Assembly (NCBI RefSeq): GCF_001025155.1
Contig: NZ_AP012322.1
Coordinates: 744,001-808,000 of the forward strand
Length of the DNA stretch: 64,000 nt
Reading direction: 5' to 3'
Source: Bifidobacterium angulatum DSM 20098 = JCM 7096
GTDB lineage: Bacteria > Actinomycetota > Actinomycetes > Actinomycetales > Bifidobacteriaceae
Position numbers and translations under genes: made by a program
Shown: one piece after another, positions 49,580 to 58,741 of the stretch
How the letters are laid out: each line of letters begins with the position of its first letter
How positions within the stretch are numbered: the first letter of the stretch is position 1
The notes under the pieces: model-generated
Databases searched by the model: none
What the model saw: only the letters and a program-made list of their open reading frames with translations
Told to the model about the DNA's origin: nothing

Positions 49580-49957
49580 CTATGCCACAGTGAACCCCTG
49601 GGAGCGCGCACATTCCGGCAACATGGATGCCCACTGTTCGATGACATCGACGGAATTGCCGCCAGAAACCAGTGACAGCACAAGCGAATCACGATAGGCA
49701 GTGCCGAGCTGTGTGGCGAACGGCAGTGTGATTGCAATATGATCGGAAGCGCCTCCAACCCGGAACGGTGCGGCTTCAAAGGGTTGTCGAATACTTGAGG
49801 TGCGTCCACCCATGCCCTCCTCGATTACGCGCCCTTCCGGTCCTAGAAGCTTGGCTAAACGTCCCGTTCAGCGTATGTTGAAGGGGTGCCTTGTTCCAGG
49901 TTTCGCCGGGTTGGTACCGAACGTATTGGAATCACCGAAGCACAGTACATTGTTCAT
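49580..49957 (-). pseudogene. broken SGNH/GDSL hydrolase with an internal TGA
   Basis: Reading from ATG 49957, the frame opens with VLCFGDSNTFGTNP, the block I signature with the nucleophilic serine of arylesterase-like SGNH hydrolases. A TGA stop interrupts it at 49870-49868, at the place where homologues have Trp (R-W-T/P-G-R-L). The same frame then continues with TGRLAKLLGPEGRVIEEGMG and GRTS, exactly the next family motif, and stays open to TAG at 49580. The middle and C-terminal blocks of the family (GTND, DxxH) are absent, and the last 75 codons are not recognisable. It is probably a decayed gene with a nonsense change and a deletion. Confidence 0.7.
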
Positions 49958-50166
49958 GGCATGGCCCTTTCGAATCGATTGATGGTAGTGATTGCCACTG
50001 TAATATCGACGAAACCGTCTTCCTGATGGATTGCCATGGATTGTCATGACATTACCGGCAGGGGCGGTGTTCGTGATGCGGACGTTCATCGGCGCGGAAA
50101 TACCGAATCGTTACAATTAGGCGACAAATCATACAACAGGCGTATTGGAGCGCCAAGGAGGGCATT

Positions 50167-51219
50167 ATGGCCGAAATCACATGGAAGTCGATTCTCGCCA
50201 AGCTGGTCGGAGGGGACCACCTGAGCGCGGAGGAATCCGAGTGGTTCGTCGATGACCTCATGAGCGGTAACGCCAATCCGGCTGCCGTGGGCGCGGTGCT
50301 TGCCACCCAGCAGCAGTTGGGATTGACCGCCGACGAAGTGCGTGGCGCGGCCAAGGCCATGGTCTCGCATGCGGTGCCGCTGAATATCGAAGGGGAGACC
50401 ACCGATATCGTGGGCACTGGTGGCGACGGCGCCTCCACGGTGAATCTGTCATCCATGGGAGCGGTGATTGCCGCGGCGACCGGCGTCAAGGTGGTTAAGC
50501 ATGGCAATCGTGCCGCGTCCTCCGAATGCGGCACCGCCGACTGCTTCGAGGAGCTTGGTCTGCCACTTGATCTCACCGCGGAACAGGTGGCTCGGGTCGG
50601 CAACGAATGCGGCATCGCCTTCGCCTTCGCGCGTGTGTTCCACCCCGCCATGCGCTTCGTCGGACCGATTCGCGCGGCATTGGGTGTGCCTTGCGTGTTC
50701 AACGTGCTCGGTCCGCTCACCAATCCGGCCAATCCGAAGCATATGGCCATCGGTTGCGCCAATCGTGCCATGAGCCCCATCATGGCCGCAGTCTACGCGG
50801 CGAACGGGCAGACTGGCATGGTCTACACCTCCAGCGAAGGATTGGACGAGATGGCACCGACCGGGCCGATCTCCGTATGGGAGTTTGGAAACGGCAAGGT
50901 CAGCGAAACCGAATTCGATCCGACTGTGGAACTCGGCCTTGCCAAGATCACCATAGAGGATCTGAAGGGCGGCAAGCCGGCGGTCAACGCCCAGGCCATG
51001 CGCGATCTTCTTGCAGGCAAGGACGTTCCGTTCCGTTCCACGGCATTGCTCAATGCCGCATCCGCCATTGTGGCGGACGGTCATCAGGTGCCCGCTGATG
51101 GCACGCTTGCTGAACGGTTCAAGGCGGCTTACGCCATTGCCGAGGAGTCCGTGGATTCGGGCAAGGCCGAGGCGCTGCTGAACAAGTGGATCGCAACGGC
51201 GCAGTCGGTTAAGGGCTGA
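50167..51219 (+). CDS. trpD: anthranilate phosphoribosyltransferase
   Basis: TrpD joins anthranilate to phosphoribosyl pyrophosphate in tryptophan synthesis. Motifs are DIVGTGGDGASTVNLSSMG (PRPP loop), KHGNRAASSECGTADCFEEL, and FNVLGPLTNPANP. The length of 350 aa is normal. GGAGGG lies upstream. TACAAT (50112-50117) is a possible -10 box; no leader peptide or trp attenuator is visible. No other trp genes are adjacent, so trpD is an isolated gene here. Confidence 0.95.
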   Translation: MAEITWKSILAKLVGGDHLSAEESEWFVDDLMSGNANPAAVGAVLATQQQLGLTADEVRGAAKAMVSHAVPLNIEGETTDIVGTGGDGASTVNLSSMGAVIAAATGVKVVKHGNRAASSECGTADCFEELGLPLDLTAEQVARVGNECGIAFAFARVFHPAMRFVGPIRAALGVPCVFNVLGPLTNPANPKHMAIGCANRAMSPIMAAVYAANGQTGMVYTSSEGLDEMAPTGPISVWEFGNGKVSETEFDPTVELGLAKITIEDLKGGKPAVNAQAMRDLLAGKDVPFRSTALLNAASAIVADGHQVPADGTLAERFKAAYAIAEESVDSGKAEALLNKWIATAQSVKG

Positions 51220-51290
51220 GCGCCGCATCCGCCACGCCGGTATCGCGTAAGCATGCGGTATGGTGCGACAAACCGCGGATGACCAATAAC

Positions 51291-51330
51291 AATGATGGGG
51301 TTGTCTCCGCCTGGAGGCAACCCCATCATT
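51291..51330. terminator. bidirectional hairpin between trpD and a membrane protein gene
   Basis: The 13-base arms 51291-51303 and 51318-51330 pair perfectly, with further CTCC/GGAG pairing inside. The genes on each side converge, so it can stop both. It lacks a T-tract. Confidence 0.7.
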
Positions 51331-51396
51331 CGTTCCGGTGCAATTCAGGTGCTGCTCTGTATGCCGCCATGGAAGTGGACGGAGGAGCGGCCGACG

Positions 51397-51954
51397 TTAT
51401 ACGCGCGCACCGTCATCGAAATAATCGGTTCTCGTCTGGGAAAAGCCCTTATGCTGTGCAAGCAGTCCCGCACTACCCACGATTACGCAAATGCCGGCGA
51501 TGACGCCCAGAACACCGGTATATGCGGGAAGGAACACGGAGGCGATGGCGCCAAGAATGCCGGCGACCAGCAGAATCCAGAACACAAGTTTTGAGAAACG
51601 CACTCGACCGATCTTCGGATTCGGCGGCACGAAATCGTCACCATACCGATCCATTACGTCATCGGCGTCCAGCCAGCTGGAACCGGTGAAGTCGCGCGGG
51701 CCGTGAGAGGCGCCGGTCTTTGCGAACGAATCCGCGGTCAGATCGTCGACGCTCAGCAGCGCCTCCTTCTCCTTGCGCTGCGCATGCTTTTCGAAACGCT
51801 TCGCGTTACGGGATTCGGCCACATCGTTCAGATCATCCTGATGTTCGGCTTCGAATGCCGCCCAAGCGGCGTCCAGATCGTTCGGCTGGTTCTCGCCATC
51901 CGGCGTGTGTTGTGGCCGCTCGTCACCCGCATTGGTATTGTTAAGGTCAGTCAT
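51397..51954 (-). CDS. conserved hypothetical membrane protein (185 aa)
   Basis: I do not recognise this protein. The first 120 residues are polar and acidic, with a charged helix (NAKRFEKHAQRKEKEALLSV) and DFTGSSWLDADDV. Two adjacent hydrophobic helices follow at about 120-165 (KLVFWILLVAGILGAIASVF and GVLGVIAGICVIVGSAGLL), and a short polar tail (TRTDYFDDGARV). The topology suggests a large cytosolic domain anchored by a hairpin. TACAGT on the minus strand (51967-51962) is 7 bases before ATG 51954, suggesting a leaderless start. It diverges from the acyltransferase gene with a very short gap. Confidence 0.75.
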   Translation of the reverse strand: MTDLNNTNAGDERPQHTPDGENQPNDLDAAWAAFEAEHQDDLNDVAESRNAKRFEKHAQRKEKEALLSVDDLTADSFAKTGASHGPRDFTGSSWLDADDVMDRYGDDFVPPNPKIGRVRFSKLVFWILLVAGILGAIASVFLPAYTGVLGVIAGICVIVGSAGLLAQHKGFSQTRTDYFDDGARV

Positions 51955-52001
51955 ATGTACCACTGTAAACCACGGTGAGCATCGAATGGAAGGAACGCCA
52001 A

Positions 52002-52715
52002 GTGCTGTATTGGTTTTTTGTGAACGGATTCGGTTTCATCGCCCGGCATCGCCTTGGCCCGGCCGTTACCGGTTTGGAGAACGTCCCTCGTGAAGGCGGA
52101 GCGATTATCGCGGCGAATCATCTGGCCGTCATCGACGACGCGCTGATTCCGATCACGTGCCCGCGTATGGTGCATTTTATGGGTAAGGCCGAATACTTTG
52201 AGGGCAAGGGGCTCAAGGGCAAGTTCAAGAAGTGGTGGTTCACTTCGGTAGGCGTGTTTCCCGTGGACCGTTCCGGTGGCAACAAATCGCTGGGCGCGTT
52301 GGAGCATGCGCGGGAGATCATCGAAGACGGGCATCTGTTCGGTATCCATATCGAGGGCACGCGCAGCCCTGACGGACGCTTGTACAAGGGGCACACCGGT
52401 GCCGCGCGACTGGCGTTGGAAACCGGTTGCCCGATTATTCCCGTGGCGATTATCGGCTCGGACAAGCTGCAGCCTGTGGGTACGGTCATTCCGAAGAAGG
52501 GCAAGACCCAGGTGCTGTATGGCAAGCCGATTACGGTGGAGAAAAAATCCGCCGATGAGATCACGCATGATGATCTGCGTTCGTTGACCGATGCCGTCAG
52601 CGAGGCGATTCGGAAGATGAGCGGACAGGAATATGTTCCCGAATACGCGCAGAAGGTCAAGGCGCGGTTGAAGGAAGAGGCCGCTAAAGCCGAGAGCCAG
52701 CAGCCGCAGGAATAA
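52002..52715 (+). CDS. plsC: 1-acyl-sn-glycerol-3-phosphate acyltransferase
   Basis: PlsC adds the second acyl chain in phosphatidic acid synthesis. Motif I N-H-x4-D appears as NHLAVIDD, motif II region as GVFPVDRSGG, motif III as IEGTRSPDGRLYKGHTGAARLA and motif IV as PIIPVAI. I chose GTG 52002 because AAGGA lies seven bases upstream. GTG 51975 would add nine residues and leave only 20 bases to the divergent gene. The length is 237 aa with a basic, Ala-rich C terminus. A hydrophobic start (LYWFFVNGFGFIARH) probably contacts the membrane. Confidence 0.9.
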   Translation: MLYWFFVNGFGFIARHRLGPAVTGLENVPREGGAIIAANHLAVIDDALIPITCPRMVHFMGKAEYFEGKGLKGKFKKWWFTSVGVFPVDRSGGNKSLGALEHAREIIEDGHLFGIHIEGTRSPDGRLYKGHTGAARLALETGCPIIPVAIIGSDKLQPVGTVIPKKGKTQVLYGKPITVEKKSADEITHDDLRSLTDAVSEAIRKMSGQEYVPEYAQKVKARLKEEAAKAESQQPQE

Positions 52716-52755
52716 TTCCGCGGCCATGGCGCGGGGCTGAAACTGCCGGTTGAGC

Positions 52756-52793
52756 CAAGGGGATACGAGCGAAGAAAGGCTCGTATCCCCTTG
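52756..52793. terminator. 15-bp hairpin between plsC and the kinase gene
   Basis: CAAGGGGATACGAGC (52756-52770) pairs perfectly with GCTCGTATCCCCTTG (52779-52793) around 8 bases. The genes on both sides converge. There is no T-tract. Confidence 0.7.
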
Positions 52794-52825
52794 ACTATAT
52801 ATGAGACGTTGCAAAAGCCGTCGCA

Positions 52826-54949
52826 TCAGACGACGGTCAGCGTCACCACGGTTTTGTTGCCGTCGCTGTCGCGCACGCGCACCTGATCGCCTGCACTGGG
52901 GCTTTGCAGACGAACGACATGCGTCAGATCGCCCAACGGCGCTGATTTCTTCACATCCAAGCCAAGCGCCTTCAGCATTGCGCTGGCCTCATCGTACGTT
53001 TTGCCAACCACATTCGGCAGTGTCACGGTTTCCGGGCCCTTGGAGACCGTGACCTCCACGGCATCGCCCCAGTGCAGTTGCGTGTCCTTGGGCACGGATG
53101 TCGAGATTACTTCGCCGGCGGCAACGGTATCGCTGAATTCCTCGGTGAATGTCGCCTTCAATTTCAGATCGTCAAGTGCCCGCGACGCTTCGTCCTTCGC
53201 GCGGCCTGCAATATCCGGCATGGTCACCGGCATGGGCCCCTTGCTCAACGAGACGGTAACCTTTGCGTTGTGCTTGAGCGTGGTGCCTGGCTCCGGGGTG
53301 ATGGACAATGCCGTGCCTTCGGGGGCGGTCAGTGAATACTCGTCTTTGCCGGTGTCATGTTTGATATTGGTGAATCCGGCATGTTTCAGCGCTTCCAGCG
53401 GGCTTTTGCCGTTGGCGCTGGCGGTATCGAGAATATCGTCGGGAATCGTCGACATGCGCATGCCTTTGGAAACCACGACATTCACCTTCTGCTGCTGTCG
53501 CATGCTCACATGGCTGTCGACCGCGACGGGAGAGCCTGCCACCGTGGCCGAAATCACATGCCCCTCATCGACGGTATCGCTGTAGTCCTTGGTGGCGCTG
53601 TAGGGGATGCCGGCATTCTTCAACACGCGCTCATACTGCTTCCAGGAGGCGCCTTCCAAGGAGCATGCCGAGTCCGCATTGCAGGTCACATCGGCCGGCT
53701 TGGGGATCTTCCAGTAGCTTCCCGGCCCCAGGAAATACCACCATGCGCCGCCCGCGCACGATACGGCTACGACCAGTGAGATGACGGCGATGATCAGCGC
53801 TTTCCTCCCGCGCTTCGAGGAAGCGGCGGGGGTTCCCTTCGATGCGCCGTTGCCGTTGGCGGGCATGGCGGTTGTGGCAGTTGCCGTGCCATCGCTTCGA
53901 TCCGGTGCGTTCAGCACCTGCGTGGACCCCTCGCTAATGGGCGTGGTGGCGTTCGGACGCATCGGTGCGGTCGTCGCGTCAGGCACGGATTCCTCGGATC
54001 GCGCCTGTACGGGAGGTGCCGGTGGAGCGGGCATGGGTGTCGTGCCGGTCTGTGCCGTATCGGTGGTCGAAGAGGGCTTGCGATACATCCATGCGTTCGG
54101 CTCAAGCGAAGTACACAACTGTTTGAGCTCGAGCAGCGCAGCACCCGCATCCGCCGGGCGGGCCTGCACGGATCGCTGGGTGAGATGCCCGATGAACCGG
54201 GCGACCGCCGGATCGATGTCGGGGCATTGTAACGCCACGGACGGCACATCCTCATGCACATGCTTGAACACCAGCGTCACCGGATTGTCGGAAATGAACG
54301 GCACCGAGCCGGTCAGCATCTCCCATGCCATGATCCCCACGGCATACAGGTCGCCCTGAGGCGTCGCCTCATTGTGCTCGATGGTCTCCGGAGGCAGATA
54401 GGTGGCGGTGCCCAGCAGCATACCGGTGGACGAGAGCGTGGCCGCCGACGCCACTTTGGCCAGACCGAAATCGGTGATCTGCACACGGCCGCGATTGTTC
54501 AGCATGATGTTCTCGGGTTTGATGTCGCGATGCACCACATGGACCTGATGCGCCGCGGCAAGCCCCTCGAGGGTCTCGCCGATGATGCGCAGCGTCTCGC
54601 GCACGGTGAAGGTCCCCTGCTGATTCATTTCATAGCGCAGATTCACGCCATGCACGTATTCCATCACCAGATAGGCAAGACCATTGAATTCGCCGGTGTC
54701 ATACACCTGCACGATATGAGGATTGGCGATCTGCGCCGCCGACTGCGCCTCCCTGCGGAACCGTTCGATGAACTGTTCGCGATGCGCGCCCTGCGCCAAC
54801 TGCGTATGCATCACTTTCAGCGCAACCGTGCGGTTCAGTCGTTCGTCGATCGCCTCGTATACCGTCGCCATGCCTCCCTGTGCGATTTCGCGCACAACAT
54901 GGTAGCGGCCGTCGATCAGCTGGCCTTGGGGTGATGCATCTTCGCTCAT
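52826..54949 (-). CDS. PASTA-domain serine/threonine protein kinase (PknB-like)
   Basis: This is a membrane kinase that senses cell-wall fragments and phosphorylates division and wall-synthesis proteins. The kinase domain (about 16-280) has GGMATVY, catalytic K45, HRDIKPEN, DFGLA and GTATYLPPE. A Pro/Thr-rich linker leads to one TM helix at about 385-405 (ALIIAVISLVVAVSCAGGAW). Four extracellular PASTA-like units follow; the first is divergent with two cysteines (TCNADSACSLEG), the third and fourth are canonical (MPDIAGRAKDEASRALDDL, LPNVVGKTYDEASAMLKAL). The length is 707 aa. It follows the polyprenyl synthase gene by 58 bases, outside the dcw-type cluster where pknB usually lies. Confidence 0.92.
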   Translation of the reverse strand: MSEDASPQGQLIDGRYHVVREIAQGGMATVYEAIDERLNRTVALKVMHTQLAQGAHREQFIERFRREAQSAAQIANPHIVQVYDTGEFNGLAYLVMEYVHGVNLRYEMNQQGTFTVRETLRIIGETLEGLAAAHQVHVVHRDIKPENIMLNNRGRVQITDFGLAKVASAATLSSTGMLLGTATYLPPETIEHNEATPQGDLYAVGIMAWEMLTGSVPFISDNPVTLVFKHVHEDVPSVALQCPDIDPAVARFIGHLTQRSVQARPADAGAALLELKQLCTSLEPNAWMYRKPSSTTDTAQTGTTPMPAPPAPPVQARSEESVPDATTAPMRPNATTPISEGSTQVLNAPDRSDGTATATTAMPANGNGASKGTPAASSKRGRKALIIAVISLVVAVSCAGGAWWYFLGPGSYWKIPKPADVTCNADSACSLEGASWKQYERVLKNAGIPYSATKDYSDTVDEGHVISATVAGSPVAVDSHVSMRQQQKVNVVVSKGMRMSTIPDDILDTASANGKSPLEALKHAGFTNIKHDTGKDEYSLTAPEGTALSITPEPGTTLKHNAKVTVSLSKGPMPVTMPDIAGRAKDEASRALDDLKLKATFTEEFSDTVAAGEVISTSVPKDTQLHWGDAVEVTVSKGPETVTLPNVVGKTYDEASAMLKALGLDVKKSAPLGDLTHVVRLQSPSAGDQVRVRDSDGNKTVVTLTVV

Positions 54950-55007
54950 GTCTTATCGTCAAATCCTTGATATGAGAAGAGTCCGTACGTCAATTCTGAC
55001 AGACATT

Positions 55008-56087
55008 CTAGCTTTTGGCGATGTCCGGGACGAAGCGCGCGCACGTTTCGAGAAGAGCCGTCTCGTGGTTTTGCTCCAGTTTGCACTCGCGAATGGCCTG
55101 TACCGACTCATCCCATAGGGCCCCGATGCGTTGGCGGGAACGTTCGACGGCACCGGTGGACTGGAACAGACCGATGGCGCGGCTCACATCCGATTCGCTG
55201 CGCGACGAGGCCTCGAACATGGCGATCAGCTCGTCCCGCGCCGCGCAGTCGGCATGCGCAATGGCATCGGCCAGCAGCACGGTGCGTTTGCCTTCACGAA
55301 TATCGCCGCCCACCGGCTTGCCGGTGGCACGGCTTGAACCAATCACATCGATAAGATCGTCTTCAAGCTGGAACGCAAGGCCGAGCGGTTTGCCGATGGC
55401 CAGCGCGCGCTCGCGAGCCTGCCCGGGGGCGGCGCCGCTGCCCAACAGCGCCAGCTCGATGGGTGCGATGGTGGTGTAGCTGGCGGTTTTCCAGCGGAAC
55501 ACATTCAGCGAGGCGTTCGCCAGCGCTTCGGCGTCCTGCAATGGTGCCTGTTCCACGGCCAGATCGAGAATCTGACCGATTTCGACTTCGCGCTGCATAT
55601 TCAGAAACGCCGACGTCAATGCCGTGGCATGGGGGAGCAGGGCAGCGGCCTCGTTGACGATGTCGATGCACACTGTGGCCAACAGATCGCCGAGCATAAG
55701 CCCAAGTCCACGGCCGATGGCAGGGCTTCCCGTATCGGTCTCCAACGCGCGGTGAGCACTCGGCTTGCCACGGCGCAGGTCGGAATCGTCGATGATGTCG
55801 TCATGCACCAGGGCGGCGGTCTGGAACACCTCAAGCGCGCAGGCGACGTCGAGCATGGCGTTGCGCGTATCGGCATGGCCGTCGAACGCATCGTAGGCGG
55901 CGAGCATCAGCAGCGCGCGCAGTCTTTTGCCACCTTCGCTGCTGGATGTCGCCTGCCGTGAGACAGCATCCACGACATGGCGGCAGGCCTCGGGCATCTC
56001 GGCTTCCATGGGCATGGCGGACCATTTGTCCACCAGGGAGACGATGCGGGATTCGATGTTCGAACGATCGGCGTCAGTTTTGCACAT
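55008..56087 (-). CDS. polyprenyl diphosphate synthase (GGPP synthase-like)
   Basis: This enzyme extends allylic diphosphates with isopentenyl diphosphate; products feed undecaprenyl or menaquinone side-chain synthesis. The first aspartate-rich motif is DDIIDD in ALVHDDIIDDSDLRRGKPSA and the second is DD in AFQLEDDLIDVIG. GGKRLRALL is the substrate-binding start. The length of 359 aa is normal. TACCGT on the minus strand (56100-56095) is 7 bases before ATG 56087, so it is probably leaderless. Chain length cannot be read safely. Confidence 0.9.
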   Translation of the reverse strand: MCKTDADRSNIESRIVSLVDKWSAMPMEAEMPEACRHVVDAVSRQATSSSEGGKRLRALLMLAAYDAFDGHADTRNAMLDVACALEVFQTAALVHDDIIDDSDLRRGKPSAHRALETDTGSPAIGRGLGLMLGDLLATVCIDIVNEAAALLPHATALTSAFLNMQREVEIGQILDLAVEQAPLQDAEALANASLNVFRWKTASYTTIAPIELALLGSGAAPGQARERALAIGKPLGLAFQLEDDLIDVIGSSRATGKPVGGDIREGKRTVLLADAIAHADCAARDELIAMFEASSRSESDVSRAIGLFQSTGAVERSRQRIGALWDESVQAIRECKLEQNHETALLETCARFVPDIAKS

Positions 56088-56270
56088 GCCATCTACGGTA
56101 TCCTCATCGCACTACGAATGGCATCCTTCACCGTATTTCCCGTATTTCCAATGGCTCATGGCGTGTCGACCACAGCCTCCTGTCCGGCGTGCGCTCCATG
56201 CGCGGGCGGGCCATACTGTATGCACGCCGCTATGGAAGACGGCGGCGGCAACGGCATCGAGGAGGATGAC

Positions 56271-57047
56271 ATGACAACGAACCGTATGGAATCGGCAGCT
56301 GGACAAACGAATGATCGCGCAGACGGGCACGGTGATGCGGATAGTGCAGGACGTGTGCTCGAGGAGCGCAACGTGGAAAATCGTTGCCGGCATGGCGAAG
56401 GCGAGGGCAGTGTGCCATCGGCGGACAGGGCTGCCTGCGAGGAATTCTTCGACGCCTTGGAACCCGTCTGCGAGCATGTGGCCGATGAGATGCGTAAGCG
56501 ATTGCAGCAGGGACGTCGCCAGTATGGGCCGAGCCGTGCGGACGGCGATTGGATGAGGGAACCGCTGCAGGTATGGCTGTGCAGGCTCGACCAGGGCATG
56601 ATCGACCTTGACGAGGTGATGCTTCCGTTGGCGGTCGGCATCAACGAGGTCCTTGCGATGCGTGATGCGTTGATTCTTTCGGTTGTCGGCGACTCCACCA
56701 TGCGTGACCCGCAGATGCTGATGGATATTGTCCGAACGCCCCATGCCGGGCATGTGGTGATGGCCGTGCATAAGGCGCTGTCCGCCGAGTTCGACGATCG
56801 CGACGGCCCCGACCGCGACCGATGCCGCACCGCGGTGCTTATGCTCGCCGCCATGGCCAAGGTGATGCCCGAGCCCATGAAGGTTCAGCCACTGGCGATC
56901 ATCTCATATATATTGTGGTGGACTGGGGATAGCAGAGCGGAGGATTATGCGCTCAGCTGCCTTGCCATAGACGAGGAATGCTCGCTTGCCGCGATTGTTC
57001 TGAAGTCGGTGAGCAATGGGCTGTACCCGGCTTGCTGTGGTGGATGA
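56271..57047 (+). CDS. DUF4192 family protein
   Basis: This 258-residue actinobacterial protein is of unknown function. After a polar N terminus of about 60 residues come helical segments typical of DUF4192 (LPLAVGINEVLAMRDALILS) and, near the end, LAIISYILWWTGDSRAEDYA with LSCLAIDEECSLAAIV. GAGGAGG lies 5 bases before ATG 56271; the frame is open upstream through a region antisense to the polyprenyl synthase gene. It precedes the sigma factor gene, as DUF4192 genes often do in this phylum (from memory). Confidence 0.8.
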   Translation: MTTNRMESAAGQTNDRADGHGDADSAGRVLEERNVENRCRHGEGEGSVPSADRAACEEFFDALEPVCEHVADEMRKRLQQGRRQYGPSRADGDWMREPLQVWLCRLDQGMIDLDEVMLPLAVGINEVLAMRDALILSVVGDSTMRDPQMLMDIVRTPHAGHVVMAVHKALSAEFDDRDGPDRDRCRTAVLMLAAMAKVMPEPMKVQPLAIISYILWWTGDSRAEDYALSCLAIDEECSLAAIVLKSVSNGLYPACCGG

Positions 57048-57214
57048 TGGGATTACGCAGCTGCGGATTCGTCTGAAATCGCGGTTTCTTGCGCGTGTTC
57101 GGGAATAATCGTCCCTATCAGGTGGTTTACTCACATAGTTGACGATTTGCCCTTGCCAGAAGTGTGTCTATATGGTATACGAGGCGGGGCGGGTATTCCG
57201 CGAGGAGGGATAGT

Positions 57215-58663
57215 TTGGCTACCAAGAGCACAACGGCCGCTGAGAACACCGAACAGGTACAGGACGAGGCCAAGGCCGTTTCCGCCAAAAAAGCCAGTGC
57301 CACGCGCAAGACTGCCGCGGCTAAGAAGACCACGGCTAAGAAGACCGCCAAGTCTGGCGAAGGAACGGGCAGTGTCAGGAAGAAGTCCGCTGCCACCAAG
57401 AGCACGAAGAACTCCAAGACCAAGAAGAGGTCCGAGGAGGATCTTGACGAAGTCGACGAGTTCGATGAGGACGCCGATCTGGACGATGCCAAGGACGAGG
57501 ACCTTGACGTCGATGATGTGGACGATCTCGACGGCATCAACGGCGAGTCGGACGATGACGATGATGACTACGACGACGATGATGACGACGACGATGAGGA
57601 GGAGGACGATAAGTCCGATGCCCCGGACATCAGCAAGCAGAAGGGCGCGTTCGTCGTCAGCGATGATGATGACGATGACGAGGACGTGAAGCCTCGCCGT
57701 CGCCGCGGCAAGATCGGCAACCCGAAGCGCCGCGTCGTCACCGCCGGTGCCACCGCCGACCCGGTGAAGGATTACCTCAAGCAGATCGGCCGTGTCAGCC
57801 TGCTGAACGCCGAACAGGAAGTCGACCTATCCGAGCGCATCGAGGCCGGCCTGTACGCCCAGCATCTGCTGGATACCGAAGGCGACACGATGGACTTCAA
57901 GCGTAAGCGCGAGCTCAAGTGGGCGGCCAACGATGGCAAGAAGGCCAAGGACCACCTGCTGGAGGCCAATCTTCGACTGGTGGTGTCGCTGGCCAAGCGC
58001 TACACCGGCCGTGGCATGCTGTTCCTCGATCTGATCCAGGAAGGCAACCTGGGCCTGATTCGCGCCGTCGAGAAGTTCGACTGGAAGAAGGGCTTCAAGT
58101 TCTCCACCTATGCCACATGGTGGATCCGTCAGGCTATCACCCGAGCCATGGCCGATCAGGCTCGCACCATTCGTGTGCCTGTGCACATGGTCGAGGTCAT
58201 CAACAAGCTGTCGCGTGTGCAGCGTCAGATGCTGCAGGATCTTGGCCGCGAACCCACGCCTGATGAGCTGGCGCGTGAGCTGGATATGCCGGTCGAGAAG
58301 GTGCAGGAGGTGCAGAAGTACGGTCGTGAGCCGATTTCGCTGCACACCCCGCTTGGCGAGGACGGCGATTCCGAATTCGGCGATCTGATCGAAGACACCG
58401 ACGCCATCGCGCCGTCCGACGCCGTGGCCTTCTCGCTGCTGCAGGATCAGTTCAAGCAGGTGCTTGAGACGCTGTCTCCCCGCGAGTCCGGTGTGATCAA
58501 GATGCGTTACGGTCTGGAGGACGGCCAGCCGAAGACGCTGGACGATATCGGTCGCGTATACGGTGTGACCCGTGAACGTATCCGTCAGATCGAGTCGAAG
58601 ACCATGTCGAAGCTGCGCCACCCGTCTCGTTCGCAGACGCTGCGCGACTTCCTCGATCAGTGA
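57215..58663 (+). CDS. rpoD: principal RNA polymerase sigma factor (RpoD/SigA/HrdB)
   Basis: This is the housekeeping sigma70. Conserved regions: 1.2 ([17 protein letters not shown]), 2 ([20 protein letters not shown], then [20 protein letters not shown]), 3 ([19 protein letters not shown]) and 4 ([33 protein letters not shown]). The N terminus is a Lys/Ala/Thr-rich, histone-like stretch of about 65 residues, then an acidic block with runs of Asp at about 112-135. The start is TTG 57215, with AGGAGG six bases before it; the open frame upstream is unsupported. The length is 482 aa. Confidence 0.96.
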   Translation: MATKSTTAAENTEQVQDEAKAVSAKKASATRKTAAAKKTTAKKTAKSGEGTGSVRKKSAATKSTKNSKTKKRSEEDLDEVDEFDEDADLDDAKDEDLDVDDVDDLDGINGESDDDDDDYDDDDDDDDEEEDDKSDAPDISKQKGAFVVSDDDDDDEDVKPRRRRGKIGNPKRRVVTAGATADPVKDYLKQIGRVSLLNAEQEVDLSERIEAGLYAQHLLDTEGDTMDFKRKRELKWAANDGKKAKDHLLEANLRLVVSLAKRYTGRGMLFLDLIQEGNLGLIRAVEKFDWKKGFKFSTYATWWIRQAITRAMADQARTIRVPVHMVEVINKLSRVQRQMLQDLGREPTPDELARELDMPVEKVQEVQKYGREPISLHTPLGEDGDSEFGDLIEDTDAIAPSDAVAFSLLQDQFKQVLETLSPRESGVIKMRYGLEDGQPKTLDDIGRVYGVTRERIRQIESKTMSKLRHPSRSQTLRDFLDQ

Positions 58664-58670
58664 CGATGCC

Positions 58671-58705
58671 GCTTCCCCGAGGCTTCAGCCTTGGGGAAGC
58701 TTTTT
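58671..58705 (+). terminator. terminator after rpoD
   Basis: The arms 58671-58682 and 58689-58700 (GCTTCCCC...GGGGAAGC) pair, followed by five T. It is a classical intrinsic terminator between rpoD and the topoisomerase gene. Confidence 0.88.
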
Positions 58706-58741
58706 GTCGTGGTATGGATTGACAACTAGTGGAAGAGGCAC

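Noticed and set aside
57550..57680. Repeated GAT/GAC triplets, possible microsatellite
   Set aside because: They encode the poly-Asp block of the sigma factor in frame; codons alternate GAT and GAC, so this is a protein feature rather than an unstable DNA repeat.
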